Below, in pieces: positions 39,753 through 49,134 of a stretch of DNA of 64,000 nucleotides; positions within the stretch are counted from its first letter, which is position 1; every line of letters starts with the position of its first letter. The position numbers were made by a program, and so were the translations under genes. Under the pieces are notes generated by a model. That model saw only the letters and a list, made by a program, of their open reading frames with translations. It was not told the DNA's origin and made no database searches. The stretch is from contig NZ_JACHXA010000001.1 in the NCBI RefSeq assembly GCF_014191775.1, forward strand, positions 310,001 to 374,000, in the 5' to 3' direction. The DNA is from Limibacillus halophilus (GTDB lineage Bacteria; Pseudomonadota; Alphaproteobacteria; Kiloniellales; CECT-8803).

Positions 39753-40121
39753 ATGGGCTATGACAGCAGCAACATCTTCGCCAAGATCGTTCGCGGCGAA
39801 ATTCCCTGCGACAAGGTTTATGAGGACGACCACGTTCTAGCGTTCAGGGACATCAATCCGCAAACGCCGACGCACGTTTTGGTCATTCCCAAAGGAGAGT
39901 ACCAGTCGTACGTCGATTTCTCGCAACAGGCCAGCGACCTCGAAATACTTGCCTTTACGCGGGCTGTCGGTCGCATCGCTAGCGATTTGGGCTTGGATGA
40001 ACCGGGTTACAGAATAATCGCCAATCATGGCCGCGACGCTCGCCAAGAGGTGCCGCACTTTCACCTGCATATTTGCGGGGGCGAGGACATGGGGCGCATG
40101 ATCAAGCCGAACCGGAGCTAG
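39753..40121 (+). CDS. HIT family protein
   Basis: Histidine-triad nucleotide-binding protein of 122 residues, HINT-like. The triad HxHxHxx is H102, H104 and H106 in [10 protein letters not shown]. The N-terminal [19 protein letters not shown] is typical. The family hydrolyses nucleoside phosphoramidates such as adenosine phosphoramidate. It begins 3 bp after the hisFE stop and closes the his operon, a common arrangement. Confidence 0.94.
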   Translation: MGYDSSNIFAKIVRGEIPCDKVYEDDHVLAFRDINPQTPTHVLVIPKGEYQSYVDFSQQASDLEILAFTRAVGRIASDLGLDEPGYRIIANHGRDARQEVPHFHLHICGGEDMGRMIKPNRS

Positions 40122-40174
40122 CCCCTGGATCGACGGACTTGCGAGCGCTTCCGGGCTCGGCCAGACTGTGCGGC

Positions 40175-40723
40175 ATGACAACTGACGAAAACTACAAGGC
40201 CAAGAGGAAATTCGAGCGGCGTGTGCCGCGGGGCGATGATCAGGAACGCCTGGTCTGTAGCGATTGCGGCTTCATCCAGTACGAGAATCCGAAGGTTGTC
40301 GTGGGGTCGGTCGTGACTTTCGGCGATCGGATACTGCTCTGCCGCCGCGCCATCGGGCCGCGCATCGGTTACTGGACCTTGCCGGCCGGTTATATGGAAT
40401 TGAATGAGGACCCGGAGACCGGGGCCCGCCGCGAAGCCTGGGAGGAAGCGCGGGCGGCAATCCAGATCGAACGACTTCTGGCCGTTTATTCCATACCGCG
40501 GATCAGTCAGGTCCAGCTTATCTATCGCGCCAGTCTTGCCGAGCCCAGTTTCGAGGCCGGACCGGAAAGCCAGGAGGTGGCGCTTTTCGATTGGTCTGAG
40601 GTTCCTTGGAAGGAAATCGCCTTCCCTTCGGTCCATTGGGCGCTCGGCCATTACCGGGAAAGCCGGGATCAGGAGAGTTTTACACCCTTCTCAAACCCCG
40701 AAGGCGAAACCGGCGTCTATTGA
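40175..40723 (+). CDS. NUDIX hydrolase with zinc-ribbon-like N-terminus
   Basis: A 182-residue protein. The Nudix box [21 protein letters not shown] is complete. Ahead of it, [18 protein letters not shown] carries a CxxC that resembles half of a zinc ribbon seen in NADH pyrophosphatase-like members. The substrate is unknown. The ATG at 40175 starts [10 protein letters not shown]; the longer frame from 40073 overlaps the HIT gene. Confidence 0.9.
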   Translation: MTTDENYKAKRKFERRVPRGDDQERLVCSDCGFIQYENPKVVVGSVVTFGDRILLCRRAIGPRIGYWTLPAGYMELNEDPETGARREAWEEARAAIQIERLLAVYSIPRISQVQLIYRASLAEPSFEAGPESQEVALFDWSEVPWKEIAFPSVHWALGHYRESRDQESFTPFSNPEGETGVY

Positions 40724-40739
40724 TCGCGTAGTCAGCGGC

Positions 40740-42524
40740 TCAAACGCCGGCCGCAACCTTACGGTGCGGCGCGCCGTAAGTGTTGGGCAGCGCATCGATG
40801 TGCGTCTGCATCAACTCGGTCTCCAGTTCCTCCTCGTCGGTGACGGGCCTCAAAGAAGCGTCCATATAGTCCCGCGCCTTGGGGTCTTTCTTGATACGGC
40901 GACGAATCATGCCGAAGCGGTAAAGCAGCAACAGCCAGGACGCCTGATTGTGCAGGACTTGGGCAAAGCGTTTGGGCCAGAATGTCAGGGCAGACTCGAT
41001 CGGCATTCCATGGCGTCGCTGGCTGCGCACCCGGCGCCGGAACCAGCCACCTTCCAGGGGATGCAGCCTTTCGATCGATACACAGCCGTAAAACCAGAGC
41101 ATCAGGAACATCAGGTTGCCGACATTCATGCGGCAGGCAGCCGCTCGGCGCATGATGGTTTCGACGTGATCCAGCGCATAGTAAGACTCCCAAACCTCGG
41201 CGTAGATGGCTTCCCACGCGGCGTCCGACATGCTCGGATGATGGGTCGTACGGTGGTTGAGGTCGTACTTGTTCATGTCCGGGTCCATCCAGACTTGCTT
41301 CAAATAGAGGGTCTTGTGATCCTCCGAGCCCGGCAAGGGTGTCAGGAAGAAGAACTCAAGCAGGTCGACGGGCAGTTCGTGTTTGATGATCTCGATATCG
41401 CGCCTGATCTTCTCCGGTGTGTCCTCGGGAAATCCTAAAATGTACCCTGCATAGGTCAGCACGCCCTGGGCCTTCCAGGCTTGCAGCATCTTGCGATACT
41501 CCCAGATCTTGTTCTGGCGCTTTTTGGCGGCGACAAGATTGTCCGGATTGATGTTCTCCAGGCCGATGAAGACCCGCTTAACGCCTGCACGAGCGCATTT
41601 TTCGATAAAGTTCGGCGTCTTGTGGCAGAGCGTGTCGACCTGAATGACAATGGAGAACTTGAGCTTCTCCTCTTCGCGCAGATGGATAAGGCGATCCATG
41701 ATCTCCTCCCAGCTGCGATTACGCGCGAAGTTGTCGTCGGTGATGAAGAATCGCTTGATGCCCTGCTCCAGATTCTCGCGGACGATGGCCTCCACGTCGT
41801 CGGGCGAGCGAGTGCGTGACTTACGGCCCTGCACGTTGATGATCGTGCAAAAGGAACATTGGAAAGGGCAGCCGCGCCCGGCATCGAAAGAGGTGTTGGC
41901 TCCCGCCGTATGTGCCACCACGTCAGCGGGCAGGAACGGCACGACCGCACCTTCCAGATTGGGTAGATCGGCCATGAAATTGTAAAGCGGGTTCAGGGCT
42001 CCGGCGTAACAGTCCTTGAGAATGAGGTCGAACCGCCCTTCCGCCTCCCCGGCGAAAAGCGAAATGCCCATTTCCTGGGCTTGGCGGATATCAAGCGGTA
42101 GCTCCGGCAGCATCGAGAGACAACCGCTGACGTGAAAGCCGCCGATTCCCACCTGCAGCCCGGCGTCCCTGAAGGGTCTGGCGATATCGATGGCGCGCGG
42201 AAACTGGTTGGACTGTACGCCAACCAAACAGAGCATACCGCCATCCGCGCCGGCAAGATTGCGCAGCATGCGCTTTATCGGCAGCACGCGGTTGGTCTCG
42301 TCATAGGCGTCGATTGTGACTTCTACGTCCGGCCCCAGGACGCCTTCGTTCTTGCACAGCCGCGCAAGGCCGTAGAGCTGCGCCAGCGTGTTCGACGGAA
42401 TGGCCGAACGCAGCCACTGAATGACATAGCCGTCGTCGTCGTAATGCGACGGTTTAACGAGAATCAGCCGGAAGGATTTCTTTGCGTGGTTCTTCCCTGT
42501 ACCGGCAGCGGCATTTTTGCCCAT
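40740..42524 (-). CDS. B12-binding domain radical SAM protein
   Basis: A 594-residue protein. The N-terminal part resembles a cobalamin-binding Rossmann domain (about residues 20-190). The radical SAM motif CxxxCxxC is in GRGCPFQCSFCTI, followed by the usual GYILGFPEDTPE segment. The C-terminal 200 residues carry hydrophobic stretches (NLMFLMLWFYGC, SWLLLLYRFGM) without an assigned function. The ATG at 42524 has AGGGGGGCC upstream and is preferred to a start at 42629. It is downstream of the TPR/glycosyltransferase-like gene on the same strand. The substrate is unknown. Confidence 0.88.
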   Translation of the reverse strand: MGKNAAAGTGKNHAKKSFRLILVKPSHYDDDGYVIQWLRSAIPSNTLAQLYGLARLCKNEGVLGPDVEVTIDAYDETNRVLPIKRMLRNLAGADGGMLCLVGVQSNQFPRAIDIARPFRDAGLQVGIGGFHVSGCLSMLPELPLDIRQAQEMGISLFAGEAEGRFDLILKDCYAGALNPLYNFMADLPNLEGAVVPFLPADVVAHTAGANTSFDAGRGCPFQCSFCTIINVQGRKSRTRSPDDVEAIVRENLEQGIKRFFITDDNFARNRSWEEIMDRLIHLREEEKLKFSIVIQVDTLCHKTPNFIEKCARAGVKRVFIGLENINPDNLVAAKKRQNKIWEYRKMLQAWKAQGVLTYAGYILGFPEDTPEKIRRDIEIIKHELPVDLLEFFFLTPLPGSEDHKTLYLKQVWMDPDMNKYDLNHRTTHHPSMSDAAWEAIYAEVWESYYALDHVETIMRRAAACRMNVGNLMFLMLWFYGCVSIERLHPLEGGWFRRRVRSQRRHGMPIESALTFWPKRFAQVLHNQASWLLLLYRFGMIRRRIKKDPKARDYMDASLRPVTDEEELETELMQTHIDALPNTYGAPHRKVAAGV

Positions 42525-42638
42525 GCGACAGGCCCCCCTATACAGCGCCTCATAAAACGGGCGCGCCGCTAGTCTAGCTATAGCCGGGCATCTGCGCAAA
42601 CGGCCGTAAGTGAAGGCCAGCCCGCGCAAGGCACGGAG

Positions 42639-43796
42639 TTAGCGGCGACCGTCTTCTCGGCGTGGCTTGCGAATCTTTCTGGCGCGGGCGTCCTGTCCGA
42701 CATGCATGCCCGGCGGCAGGCGCCCCACTTTTGGGAAGGGGCGGCTGTCCAGGCAATCAAAATGGCTGTCGTGAATCAGGCAGCTTAGCCGTGCCGTCGG
42801 CCAAACCATGAAACGCAGCAGGTCTTGATCGAACGTCGGTGACGCGGCGCGGAAGTTTCGGAAAGCGGCGAGCAGCTCGGTGACCGGCGGCAGAACGCCG
42901 CCCACGCCGCCCCATAGCCCGGCCAGGATCAGGTCGGTATGGCTGATCCAGTCGCGCATGATGTGAAAATAGCGCCCGCTTGACAGCCACTCATCGACGG
43001 CGGCCCGCTCTTGGGTATTGATGACGGCGTCGGCGTCGCGCACTAGAAAACGCCGCACCTCCGGATCGCTTGCCACCTCGAAGCGCCACAAAAGGCCCTC
43101 ATAGAAAACTTTGGGTTTGGGTCGCTGAACAACTTCGGCGCGAAGCGATGTTAGCTGTTTGGTGACGGTCTCGGGGACGCTGTCATCGACATAGAAACGC
43201 GCGGTCCAACCGGGATAGATATCCGGCGTCAGCAGCGCATTCCGGAGCGCGCCTTGCGTATAGCGGGGATCGCTGCCCCACAAGCTGAAGGAAATAATGT
43301 TCCGATGCGGTTGGGTCGGATCGAAAAGCGAAGGCGCTTCCTTGGGTAGCGGGAAGGCCTTTCCTTCCTTGCAGGCTTGTTGGTCCTTGGCCAGCAGGGC
43401 GGCGGCACCCTCCGCGCGCGCCTCTGCCAGGCGGCCAAGACGTCCATAACAATTGGCGAGACCATCCATCAAGTTAGGCGTGCGGTTGCCGAGTGAGCGT
43501 GACTTCTCCAAGGCCTGCACGGCTTCCTGGATTCTGCCGAGCCGGATCAGCGTCACGCCCTGGTTCTCGAAGACGCTGGGTTCCTCCGGAAAGAGCTTGG
43601 TTGCCTCCTTGAAAACCGCGACGGTGTCCTCGAAGCGCCCGGCGTTGAAAAGGCTGAGGCCCAGCAGCAAGTGGTCCTGCAAATGGGCCTTGCCGCCAGC
43701 GCGCCGTTTGGCGATCAGGTCGCGCAGCAGTGCCTCTGCATCACTGAAGCGCCCAGCCTCCGATAGCTTCAAGGCTTCCCTGTGTTCCGGCTCCAT
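42639..43796 (-). CDS. TPR protein with glycosyltransferase-like C-terminal domain
   Basis: A 385-residue protein. About residues 1-150 are tetratricopeptide repeats. The rest has the segment NIISFSLWGSDPRYTQGALR, then YPGWTARFYVDDSVP and RFLVRDADAVINTRE-like RDADAVINTQERAAVDEW, a pattern found in a family of glycan-related glycosyltransferase-like proteins; RDAD may serve as the metal-binding DxD-like element. The ATG at 43796 follows GGGGGAGAAGGT; a longer frame from 43880 is less likely. It probably shares a transcript with the radical SAM gene. Confidence 0.8.
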   Translation of the reverse strand: MEPEHREALKLSEAGRFSDAEALLRDLIAKRRAGGKAHLQDHLLLGLSLFNAGRFEDTVAVFKEATKLFPEEPSVFENQGVTLIRLGRIQEAVQALEKSRSLGNRTPNLMDGLANCYGRLGRLAEARAEGAAALLAKDQQACKEGKAFPLPKEAPSLFDPTQPHRNIISFSLWGSDPRYTQGALRNALLTPDIYPGWTARFYVDDSVPETVTKQLTSLRAEVVQRPKPKVFYEGLLWRFEVASDPEVRRFLVRDADAVINTQERAAVDEWLSSGRYFHIMRDWISHTDLILAGLWGGVGGVLPPVTELLAAFRNFRAASPTFDQDLLRFMVWPTARLSCLIHDSHFDCLDSRPFPKVGRLPPGMHVGQDARARKIRKPRREDGRR

Positions 43797-43913
43797 ACCT
43801 TCTCCCCCACGCTTGCCCCGCGCGACAGTAAAACATGGGTACAGGGTAAGATGAAGCGGCTCAATGACACTGGCGCGCAAACTTTGCGGACTTTAACGCC
43901 CCATGGTAGAAGC

Positions 43914-43940
43914 GAGGGCAACGAGCCCTCCGAAGAGGGC
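43914..43940 (+). promoter_or_regulatory. Alternative hairpins in the comM leader
   Basis: Three short elements lie in series: GAGGGC (43914-43919), GCCCTC (43925-43930) and GAGGGC (43935-43940). The middle arm can pair with either flank, giving two mutually exclusive 6-bp stems with loops AACGA or CGAA. They sit 26 bp ahead of the comM start. Function is not known. Confidence 0.35.
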
Positions 43941-43966
43941 CGGAAATTCTAACTGGGGGGTCTGGC

Positions 43967-45490
43967 ATGGTCGCGCGCGTCGGCACGGTCGCGTTTCTGG
44001 GTATCGAGGTGATCGAGGTCGATGTGCAGGCGCAGCTTGCGGCGGGCCTGCCCGCCTTTACCGTCGTCGGATTGCCGGATAAAGCGGTGGGGGAAAGCCG
44101 GGAGCGCGTGAAGGCGGCCTTTGCCGCGCTGGGTCTGGCGCTGCCGCCGCAACGTATTACCGTCAATCTAGCCCCCGCCGATCAACTCAAGGAAGGCAGT
44201 CATTTTGACCTGCCCATTGCAATCGCCCTGCTGGCCGCAATGGGGGTTCTGCCGGCCGAGGAGATCACCGAATTCGTGGCGTTGGGCGAGTTGGCCCTGG
44301 ACGGGCGCATCAGCGCCGTGGCCGGCGTGCTGCCGGCGGCGGTGCATGCCCTGGGGCGAGACAAGGGTTTCATCTGCCCTGCCGCGCAAGGCGGCGAGGC
44401 CGCCTGGGCCGGGGGTCTGGACGTGCTGGCCGCGGGCGATCTGCTGAGCCTCGTCAACCACTTCAAGGGTAGCCAGCTTCTCACCGCCCCGACGCCAACC
44501 CTGGCGCCGAGCGAGGAGCGCACACTCGATCTGCGCGATGTCAAAGGACAGGAAAGCGCCAAACGGGCACTGGAGGTGGCGGCGGCGGGCGGTCACAATC
44601 TGCTGATGCTGGGACCCCCAGGAGCAGGAAAGTCGTTGCTTGCGGCGCGCCTGCCGGGCCTCTTGCCACCGCTTGAACCTGCCGAGGCGCTGGAAGTTTC
44701 CATGATCCACTCGGTCGCCGGGGCCCTTGCCGCCGGTGGGCTGCTCCGCATTAGGCCTTATCGGGCGCCGCATCACTCGGCGTCCATCGCGGCCCTGACC
44801 GGCGGCGGTCTGCGCGCGCGCCCCGGCGAGGTTTCGTTAGCGCACCGAGGGGTCCTTTTCCTGGATGAATTGCCGGAGTTCAGCCGCCAGGCTCTGGAGT
44901 CCTTGCGCCAGCCGCTGGAGGCGGGTCGCGTGACCGTGGCGCGGGCCAATGCCCACATCACCTACCCTGCGCGGGTCCAGCTTGTCGCAGCCATGAACCC
45001 CTGCCGCTGCGGTTATCTGGGCGACGCGGCGCAGGCCTGTAACCGCGCACCGCGCTGTGCCCAGGATTATCAAGCCCGCATCTCGGGTCCGCTGTTTGAT
45101 CGCATCGACCTGCATGTCGAGGTCGCGGCCGTCAGCCCAGCCGATTTGTCGCTGCCGCCACCCGCCGAGGATAGCGCGGTCATCGCCGCACGGGTGGCGG
45201 CGGCGCGCCGTGTGCAGCGGGAACGTTATGCCCGCCTTGGCGAGGCGGCAGACCTACCACGAAGCAACGCGGAAGCGGACGGACGACTGCTCGAGGAAGT
45301 CGCGGCCCCGGATTCTGAAGGCCGCCGCCTGCTGACGGAAGCGGCGGCACAGCTGCGATTGTCGGCGCGTGGGTATCACCGCGTGCTCCGGGTCGCACGC
45401 ACGTTGGCCGATCTGGAATCCTCGCCCACGGTTCGGCGCCTCCACATCGCAGAAGCAATGGCTTACCGCCGCTTGCAGCCGGGCCGATAA
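43967..45490 (+). CDS. comM: YifB/ComM family AAA ATPase (Mg chelatase-like)
   Basis: Hexameric ATPase; in naturally transformable bacteria ComM promotes branch migration during integration of incoming DNA, and it is present in many that are not competent. The protein has 507 residues. The N-terminal Lon-like domain has GLPDKAVGESRERV and SHFDLPIAIALL. Walker A GPPGAGKS is at 216-223 and the C-terminal Mg-chelatase fold follows with NPCRCGYLGD. It stands alone; SD-like AACTGGGGGG precedes the ATG. Confidence 0.93.
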   Translation: MVARVGTVAFLGIEVIEVDVQAQLAAGLPAFTVVGLPDKAVGESRERVKAAFAALGLALPPQRITVNLAPADQLKEGSHFDLPIAIALLAAMGVLPAEEITEFVALGELALDGRISAVAGVLPAAVHALGRDKGFICPAAQGGEAAWAGGLDVLAAGDLLSLVNHFKGSQLLTAPTPTLAPSEERTLDLRDVKGQESAKRALEVAAAGGHNLLMLGPPGAGKSLLAARLPGLLPPLEPAEALEVSMIHSVAGALAAGGLLRIRPYRAPHHSASIAALTGGGLRARPGEVSLAHRGVLFLDELPEFSRQALESLRQPLEAGRVTVARANAHITYPARVQLVAAMNPCRCGYLGDAAQACNRAPRCAQDYQARISGPLFDRIDLHVEVAAVSPADLSLPPPAEDSAVIAARVAAARRVQRERYARLGEAADLPRSNAEADGRLLEEVAAPDSEGRRLLTEAAAQLRLSARGYHRVLRVARTLADLESSPTVRRLHIAEAMAYRRLQPGR

Positions 45491-45609
45491 GCCCACTTCT
45501 CCGACGACGCAAAGCCGCGCAAGGGGATGTTTCCCAGGGGTCGTTTCGTACCACTAGGTTAGGAGGCCGGGGATGGGCGCTTCGATGCTCGACGAAAGGA
45601 GAGATAACG

Positions 45610-46095
45610 ATGAATGCAATGACGCAGACAATCAAAGGGATGGCCCTGGGTGTGCTTTCGGCATTTGCGCTTAGCGTTGCCCTTCCCAGCGACGCAGCGG
45701 CGGATCGCGGTGAGGACCGTCGGAGTGACCGCTATCAGAGCCAGCACGGCAATCACGACTATGACCGTCGGCGCGATCACGATAGGTCCGGCGATCGCAG
45801 ATACCACCGGCGTCACGACCATGACGGTAAGCATGGGCGTTATGAACGCGGCAGGCGCCATCATAACGGTTATGGATATTACGGTGGCCACCACAATCAC
45901 GGCCATGGTTACGGGCACGGATACGCTTATGGCCACAGCAAGAAATGCCACAAGGTCGTAACCAAGGGATATTGGCGCGGGCATCCGGCCAAGATCGGCG
46001 GCATTCAGTGCTACGACAGGTATGGGCGTGGATATATTTCCGATAGGAGCCGCTATCTGATCAAGTACCTCTTCATCGGGTACTCATACCGTTAA
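45610..46095 (+). CDS. Secreted His/Gly/Tyr/Arg-rich small protein
   Basis: A 161-residue protein with a clear Sec signal peptide (about residues 1-32, ending SDAAA). The mature part is highly polar, with 17 histidines in the protein, many in HH and GH pairs between about residues 60 and 120, and only two cysteines in the last 55 residues. This suggests metal binding at the envelope or outside the cell, but no family could be named. AAGGAGAG lies upstream of the ATG. It is monocistronic, with its own terminator at 46142. Its base composition differs from its neighbours in the repeat region. Confidence 0.7.
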   Translation: MNAMTQTIKGMALGVLSAFALSVALPSDAAADRGEDRRSDRYQSQHGNHDYDRRRDHDRSGDRRYHRRHDHDGKHGRYERGRRHHNGYGYYGGHHNHGHGYGHGYAYGHSKKCHKVVTKGYWRGHPAKIGGIQCYDRYGRGYISDRSRYLIKYLFIGYSYR

Positions 46096-46141
46096 TGGCG
46101 CTAAAGCGCCTCACATACTACTCACATACTATCAGTGAGGG

Positions 46142-46177
46142 GGCGGCGCGGCCTGTGTTGCGCCGCCTCTTCTCTTT
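46142..46177 (+). terminator. Rho-independent terminator after the His-rich gene
   Basis: An 8-bp perfect stem, GGCGGCGC (46142-46149) and GCGCCGCC (46160-46167), is followed by TCTTCTCTTT. It lies between the convergent His-rich gene and the sugar dehydrogenase gene. Confidence 0.75.
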
Positions 46178-46190
46178 CAGGCCTTCGGGT

Positions 46191-47459
46191 TCATTCACCA
46201 CGCCAGCGGACCAGCCAAAGGGTGCCGCCGCTGTCGTCGGAGACCAAAAGGCCACCGCCGGGGGTGACCGCAACACCCGTTGGCCGCCCCCAGACTTCAG
46301 CCCGGCCGGCTGGTTTGTCGTCCAGTCGGAACCCTGACATAAAAACCTCGTATCCACCTAAAGGTCGGCCGTTCCGGAAGGGAACGCGGGCGACGAAATA
46401 ACCCCTGGGCAAATCGGCGTTCCACGAGCCCCGGAGTGCGACAAAAGCGTCCCCGCGATAGTCTTGCGGAAACGACGCGCCGTCATAGAAGGCTAAGCCG
46501 ATCGGCGCCGAATGGCTGCGAAACAGCAGATCGGGTAAACGGGCGGCGGCGACCAAATCGGGGCGCAGATCGGCAAAGCCTGGTTGTGGGTGATTGCCGC
46601 TATAGGCGTAAGGCCAGCCGTAAAAGGCGCCCTCCTCGACGGCGGTCAGGTAATCAGGAACCAACTCGTCACCCAACCCATCGCGCTCGTTCACGACCGT
46701 GTAGAGCGCGCCGCTGCTTGGATGGAAGGCAATGCCGACCGGATTCCGAAGACCGCTGGCGTAGGTTCGCTGCCCGGACCCGTCGGGGTCGAAGACTTGA
46801 ATGCTCGCTCTCGGCAGCGGCTCTTCCGCCAGGTTGCCTTCCGAACCAATGGAGACGAACAGGCGGCCGTCTAGCGGGTGGATCGCCAGGTTCCGCGTCC
46901 AATGCCCGCCTGGATCGCCGAACGCGCCTTTGGCAGTAATGCGTGTGGCCCGACCTCGGGCGCTCTCATCACCCGGATGATAGGGAAGCCGCCAGATTGC
47001 GCGTGCATCTGCGATATAGAGCGCACCTTCGGCTAGCGCCAAGCCGTGCGGCAACCTGAAACCGGCGACGAAAGTGTCGATCAGGTCGGCCCGACCATCG
47101 CCGTCGCTGTCCCGCAGCAAGGTGATACGGCCCGGGCGCGATTCGGCCAGCAGTACGTCACCATTGTCCGCCACAATGAGGTTGCGCGGATGGTCCAGGT
47201 CTTCGGCGAAAAGCGTTACTTCAAACCCATCTGGAACGTCGGGCTTCTGGTTCGAGGGCCTTCTTACCAGACGCGGGCTGTTGGAAGCGCTGGGCGAGGC
47301 ATAGGGCTGTGGTAGTTCTTCCGCCGATATCGAAAATTGCGTCCCCGGCACCGGATCTGCCGCCTGAGTGGGAATAACAGCGAAGGATGGCCAATACGCG
47401 ATTGCCATCGACAACACGACCATACGCAAACAGGCCGACAATAGCGCCTTGATACTCAT
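46191..47459 (-). CDS. PQQ-dependent sugar dehydrogenase family protein
   Basis: A 422-residue protein with an N-terminal signal or membrane anchor (about residues 1-33). The rest is a beta-propeller of the sorbosone/glucose dehydrogenase-like group: VADNGDVLLAESRPGRITLL, GLRNPVGIAFHPSSGALY and APIGLAFYDG. Family members oxidise aldoses or sorbosone with pyrroloquinoline quinone in the periplasm. No PQQ synthesis genes are in the window, and the substrate is not known. It is divergent from the DUF1684 gene across 192 bp. Confidence 0.87.
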   Translation of the reverse strand: MSIKALLSACLRMVVLSMAIAYWPSFAVIPTQAADPVPGTQFSISAEELPQPYASPSASNSPRLVRRPSNQKPDVPDGFEVTLFAEDLDHPRNLIVADNGDVLLAESRPGRITLLRDSDGDGRADLIDTFVAGFRLPHGLALAEGALYIADARAIWRLPYHPGDESARGRATRITAKGAFGDPGGHWTRNLAIHPLDGRLFVSIGSEGNLAEEPLPRASIQVFDPDGSGQRTYASGLRNPVGIAFHPSSGALYTVVNERDGLGDELVPDYLTAVEEGAFYGWPYAYSGNHPQPGFADLRPDLVAAARLPDLLFRSHSAPIGLAFYDGASFPQDYRGDAFVALRGSWNADLPRGYFVARVPFRNGRPLGGYEVFMSGFRLDDKPAGRAEVWGRPTGVAVTPGGGLLVSDDSGGTLWLVRWRGE

Positions 47460-47651
47460 CGGTCCGCGCCTCCCTTGATAAACAGTCGCCGGGTCCTTTC
47501 TACATCAACAGGCGTTTCCATGAGACCGCCGGGAACTGTTCTAGGCAAGCATCCTCACGCGCTATTGATCGCAGGAAGATCGAGGAACCTGGACGACGCG
47601 CCGGAACGATTGGCAGGATCGAAACCGAATGTCGAGAGGAAGGAGAGCGCA

Positions 47652-48338
47652 ATGGACGGCATGGGTCGCCCGGAAAACAGCTTGTTGTTTGAACGGTTCC
47701 CGATCTTGGCGGTTGCGGATTGGCGCCGTCAAATGGCGGAACTCTTCGCAGCAGCACGCCGGAAAGGCGATAGCGAGGTTGCGTGGAGGGAATGGCGCGA
47801 AGGTCGCGATGCCCTGATCCGCGATCACACGGCGTCCCCTTTGGTTGAGTCGGAGCGTGGGAGGGCTCTGCCACTGCCCTTCTTCGACTATGATCCGGCG
47901 TATCGTTTCACTGTGGATCTGGCAGCGGTCGATGGTTCTGAGGAAGCCTGGGAGATCGGTGCAGATGGTACGCTGCGCTTGCAGGCGGTGGCACGTACAG
48001 CAGGGCTGGCGGCCGCCCTTGGGGCGGAATTGACGCTTTATTGGTTGCTGGGTTACGGCGGCGGGCTCTTCATGCCCTTTAGCGATGCAACCAGCGCAAG
48101 GCAAACCTATGGCGGCGGCAGATACCTTCTGGATTCAATCAAGAGCGCAGATCTGGGCTTTCGGGAAGGGCGCCTGCTACTGGACTTCAACTTCGCCTAC
48201 AACCCGTCATGCGCTTATTCTCCGGATTGGACCTGTCCGCTCGCTCCACCCGAAAACAAACTGACCCGGCCGGTGATGGCCGGCGAGAAAGCGCCACGCG
48301 CGTCCGGATCGAGCGGGATAAGCCATGCGGCGCTGTGA
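47652..48338 (+). CDS. DUF1684 domain protein
   Basis: A 228-residue protein. The C-terminal half has the DUF1684 signature: YGGGRYLLDSIKSADL, LLDFNFAYNPSCAYSPDWTCP and ENKLTRPVMAGEK. Function is unknown. The ATG at 47652 follows AAGGAGAG; the frame continues upstream to 47475 but that part shows no conserved features. No signal peptide is visible from this start. Confidence 0.85.
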   Translation: MDGMGRPENSLLFERFPILAVADWRRQMAELFAAARRKGDSEVAWREWREGRDALIRDHTASPLVESERGRALPLPFFDYDPAYRFTVDLAAVDGSEEAWEIGADGTLRLQAVARTAGLAAALGAELTLYWLLGYGGGLFMPFSDATSARQTYGGGRYLLDSIKSADLGFREGRLLLDFNFAYNPSCAYSPDWTCPLAPPENKLTRPVMAGEKAPRASGSSGISHAAL

Positions 48339-48399
48339 TAACCCTTATGCAACTCAGGGGCTTTTTTAACGACACGTACCTCTATAGCCTCTAGGCCGC

Positions 48400-49134
48400 A
48401 TGAGGCAGACACGTTCCTTTCAATTTGACACACAGAGCCAGGCTGTGCGGCGCGGCGTGCGCGAGGCAATGGGTGTGCCCGCCGTCGTCATGGCAGCAAG
48501 CTTTCTAGGCTTTGGCGCGCTGGTTCGTGAAAGTGGCTTCCCGCTTTGGTTCGGGCTGGCTTCCACGGCTACGGGCTGGGCCTTGCCGGGTCAGGTGGCT
48601 TTGGTGGAGTTGCTGTCGGTCGGCGCTTCGATTGTGGCGATCATTTCTGTGGTTGCCTTGACCAATGCCCGGCTCTTGCCGATGACGGTCGCCCTGGTGC
48701 CGCTTCTACGTGTTCCGGGGTACCGACGATGGGTTTACTACGTGGCGTCCCATTGGATCGCGGTGACGGCCTGGGCCGAATTGATGCGCAACGGACACGC
48801 CATCGACCGGGCTTGGAGACTGCCCTATTTCTTCGGTTATGCCATCACGCTCTGGGCGGCGACGCTGATCGCAACGGCTGTCGGCTTCCTGATGGCGGGC
48901 GGCCTACCGGCCTATGTGACGCTTGGGTTGGTTTTCATCAACCCCATTTACTTCATGCTCGTGTTCGCGGCGGACCTGCGGCAGCGCGCCAAGATTTTGG
49001 CGCTCGCCTTCGGTGCGGTCCTGGGGCCATTGCTGCATCTGGCAACGCCGGACTGGGGGTTGGTTATTGCTGGGTTCCTGGCAGGATCGCTCGCTTTCGC
49101 CGTCGATCGTTTACTCAAGAGGCGATCGGTATGA
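48400..49134 (+). CDS. azlC: AzlC family branched-chain amino acid exporter subunit
   Basis: Large subunit of an AzlCD exporter. The protein has 244 residues with about seven hydrophobic helices. The family segment VPAVVMAASFLGFGALVRESG and the following SVVALTNARLLPMTVALVP are typical. AzlCD pairs export branched-chain amino acids or analogues such as 4-azaleucine. Its stop overlaps the azlD start by ATGA at 49131. Confidence 0.9.
   Translation: MRQTRSFQFDTQSQAVRRGVREAMGVPAVVMAASFLGFGALVRESGFPLWFGLASTATGWALPGQVALVELLSVGASIVAIISVVALTNARLLPMTVALVPLLRVPGYRRWVYYVASHWIAVTAWAELMRNGHAIDRAWRLPYFFGYAITLWAATLIATAVGFLMAGGLPAYVTLGLVFINPIYFMLVFAADLRQRAKILALAFGAVLGPLLHLATPDWGLVIAGFLAGSLAFAVDRLLKRRSV

Noticed and set aside
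38817-39833. Long open frame antisense to hisFE (338 codons)
   Set aside because: Shadow of the hisFE gene with no recognisable motifs.
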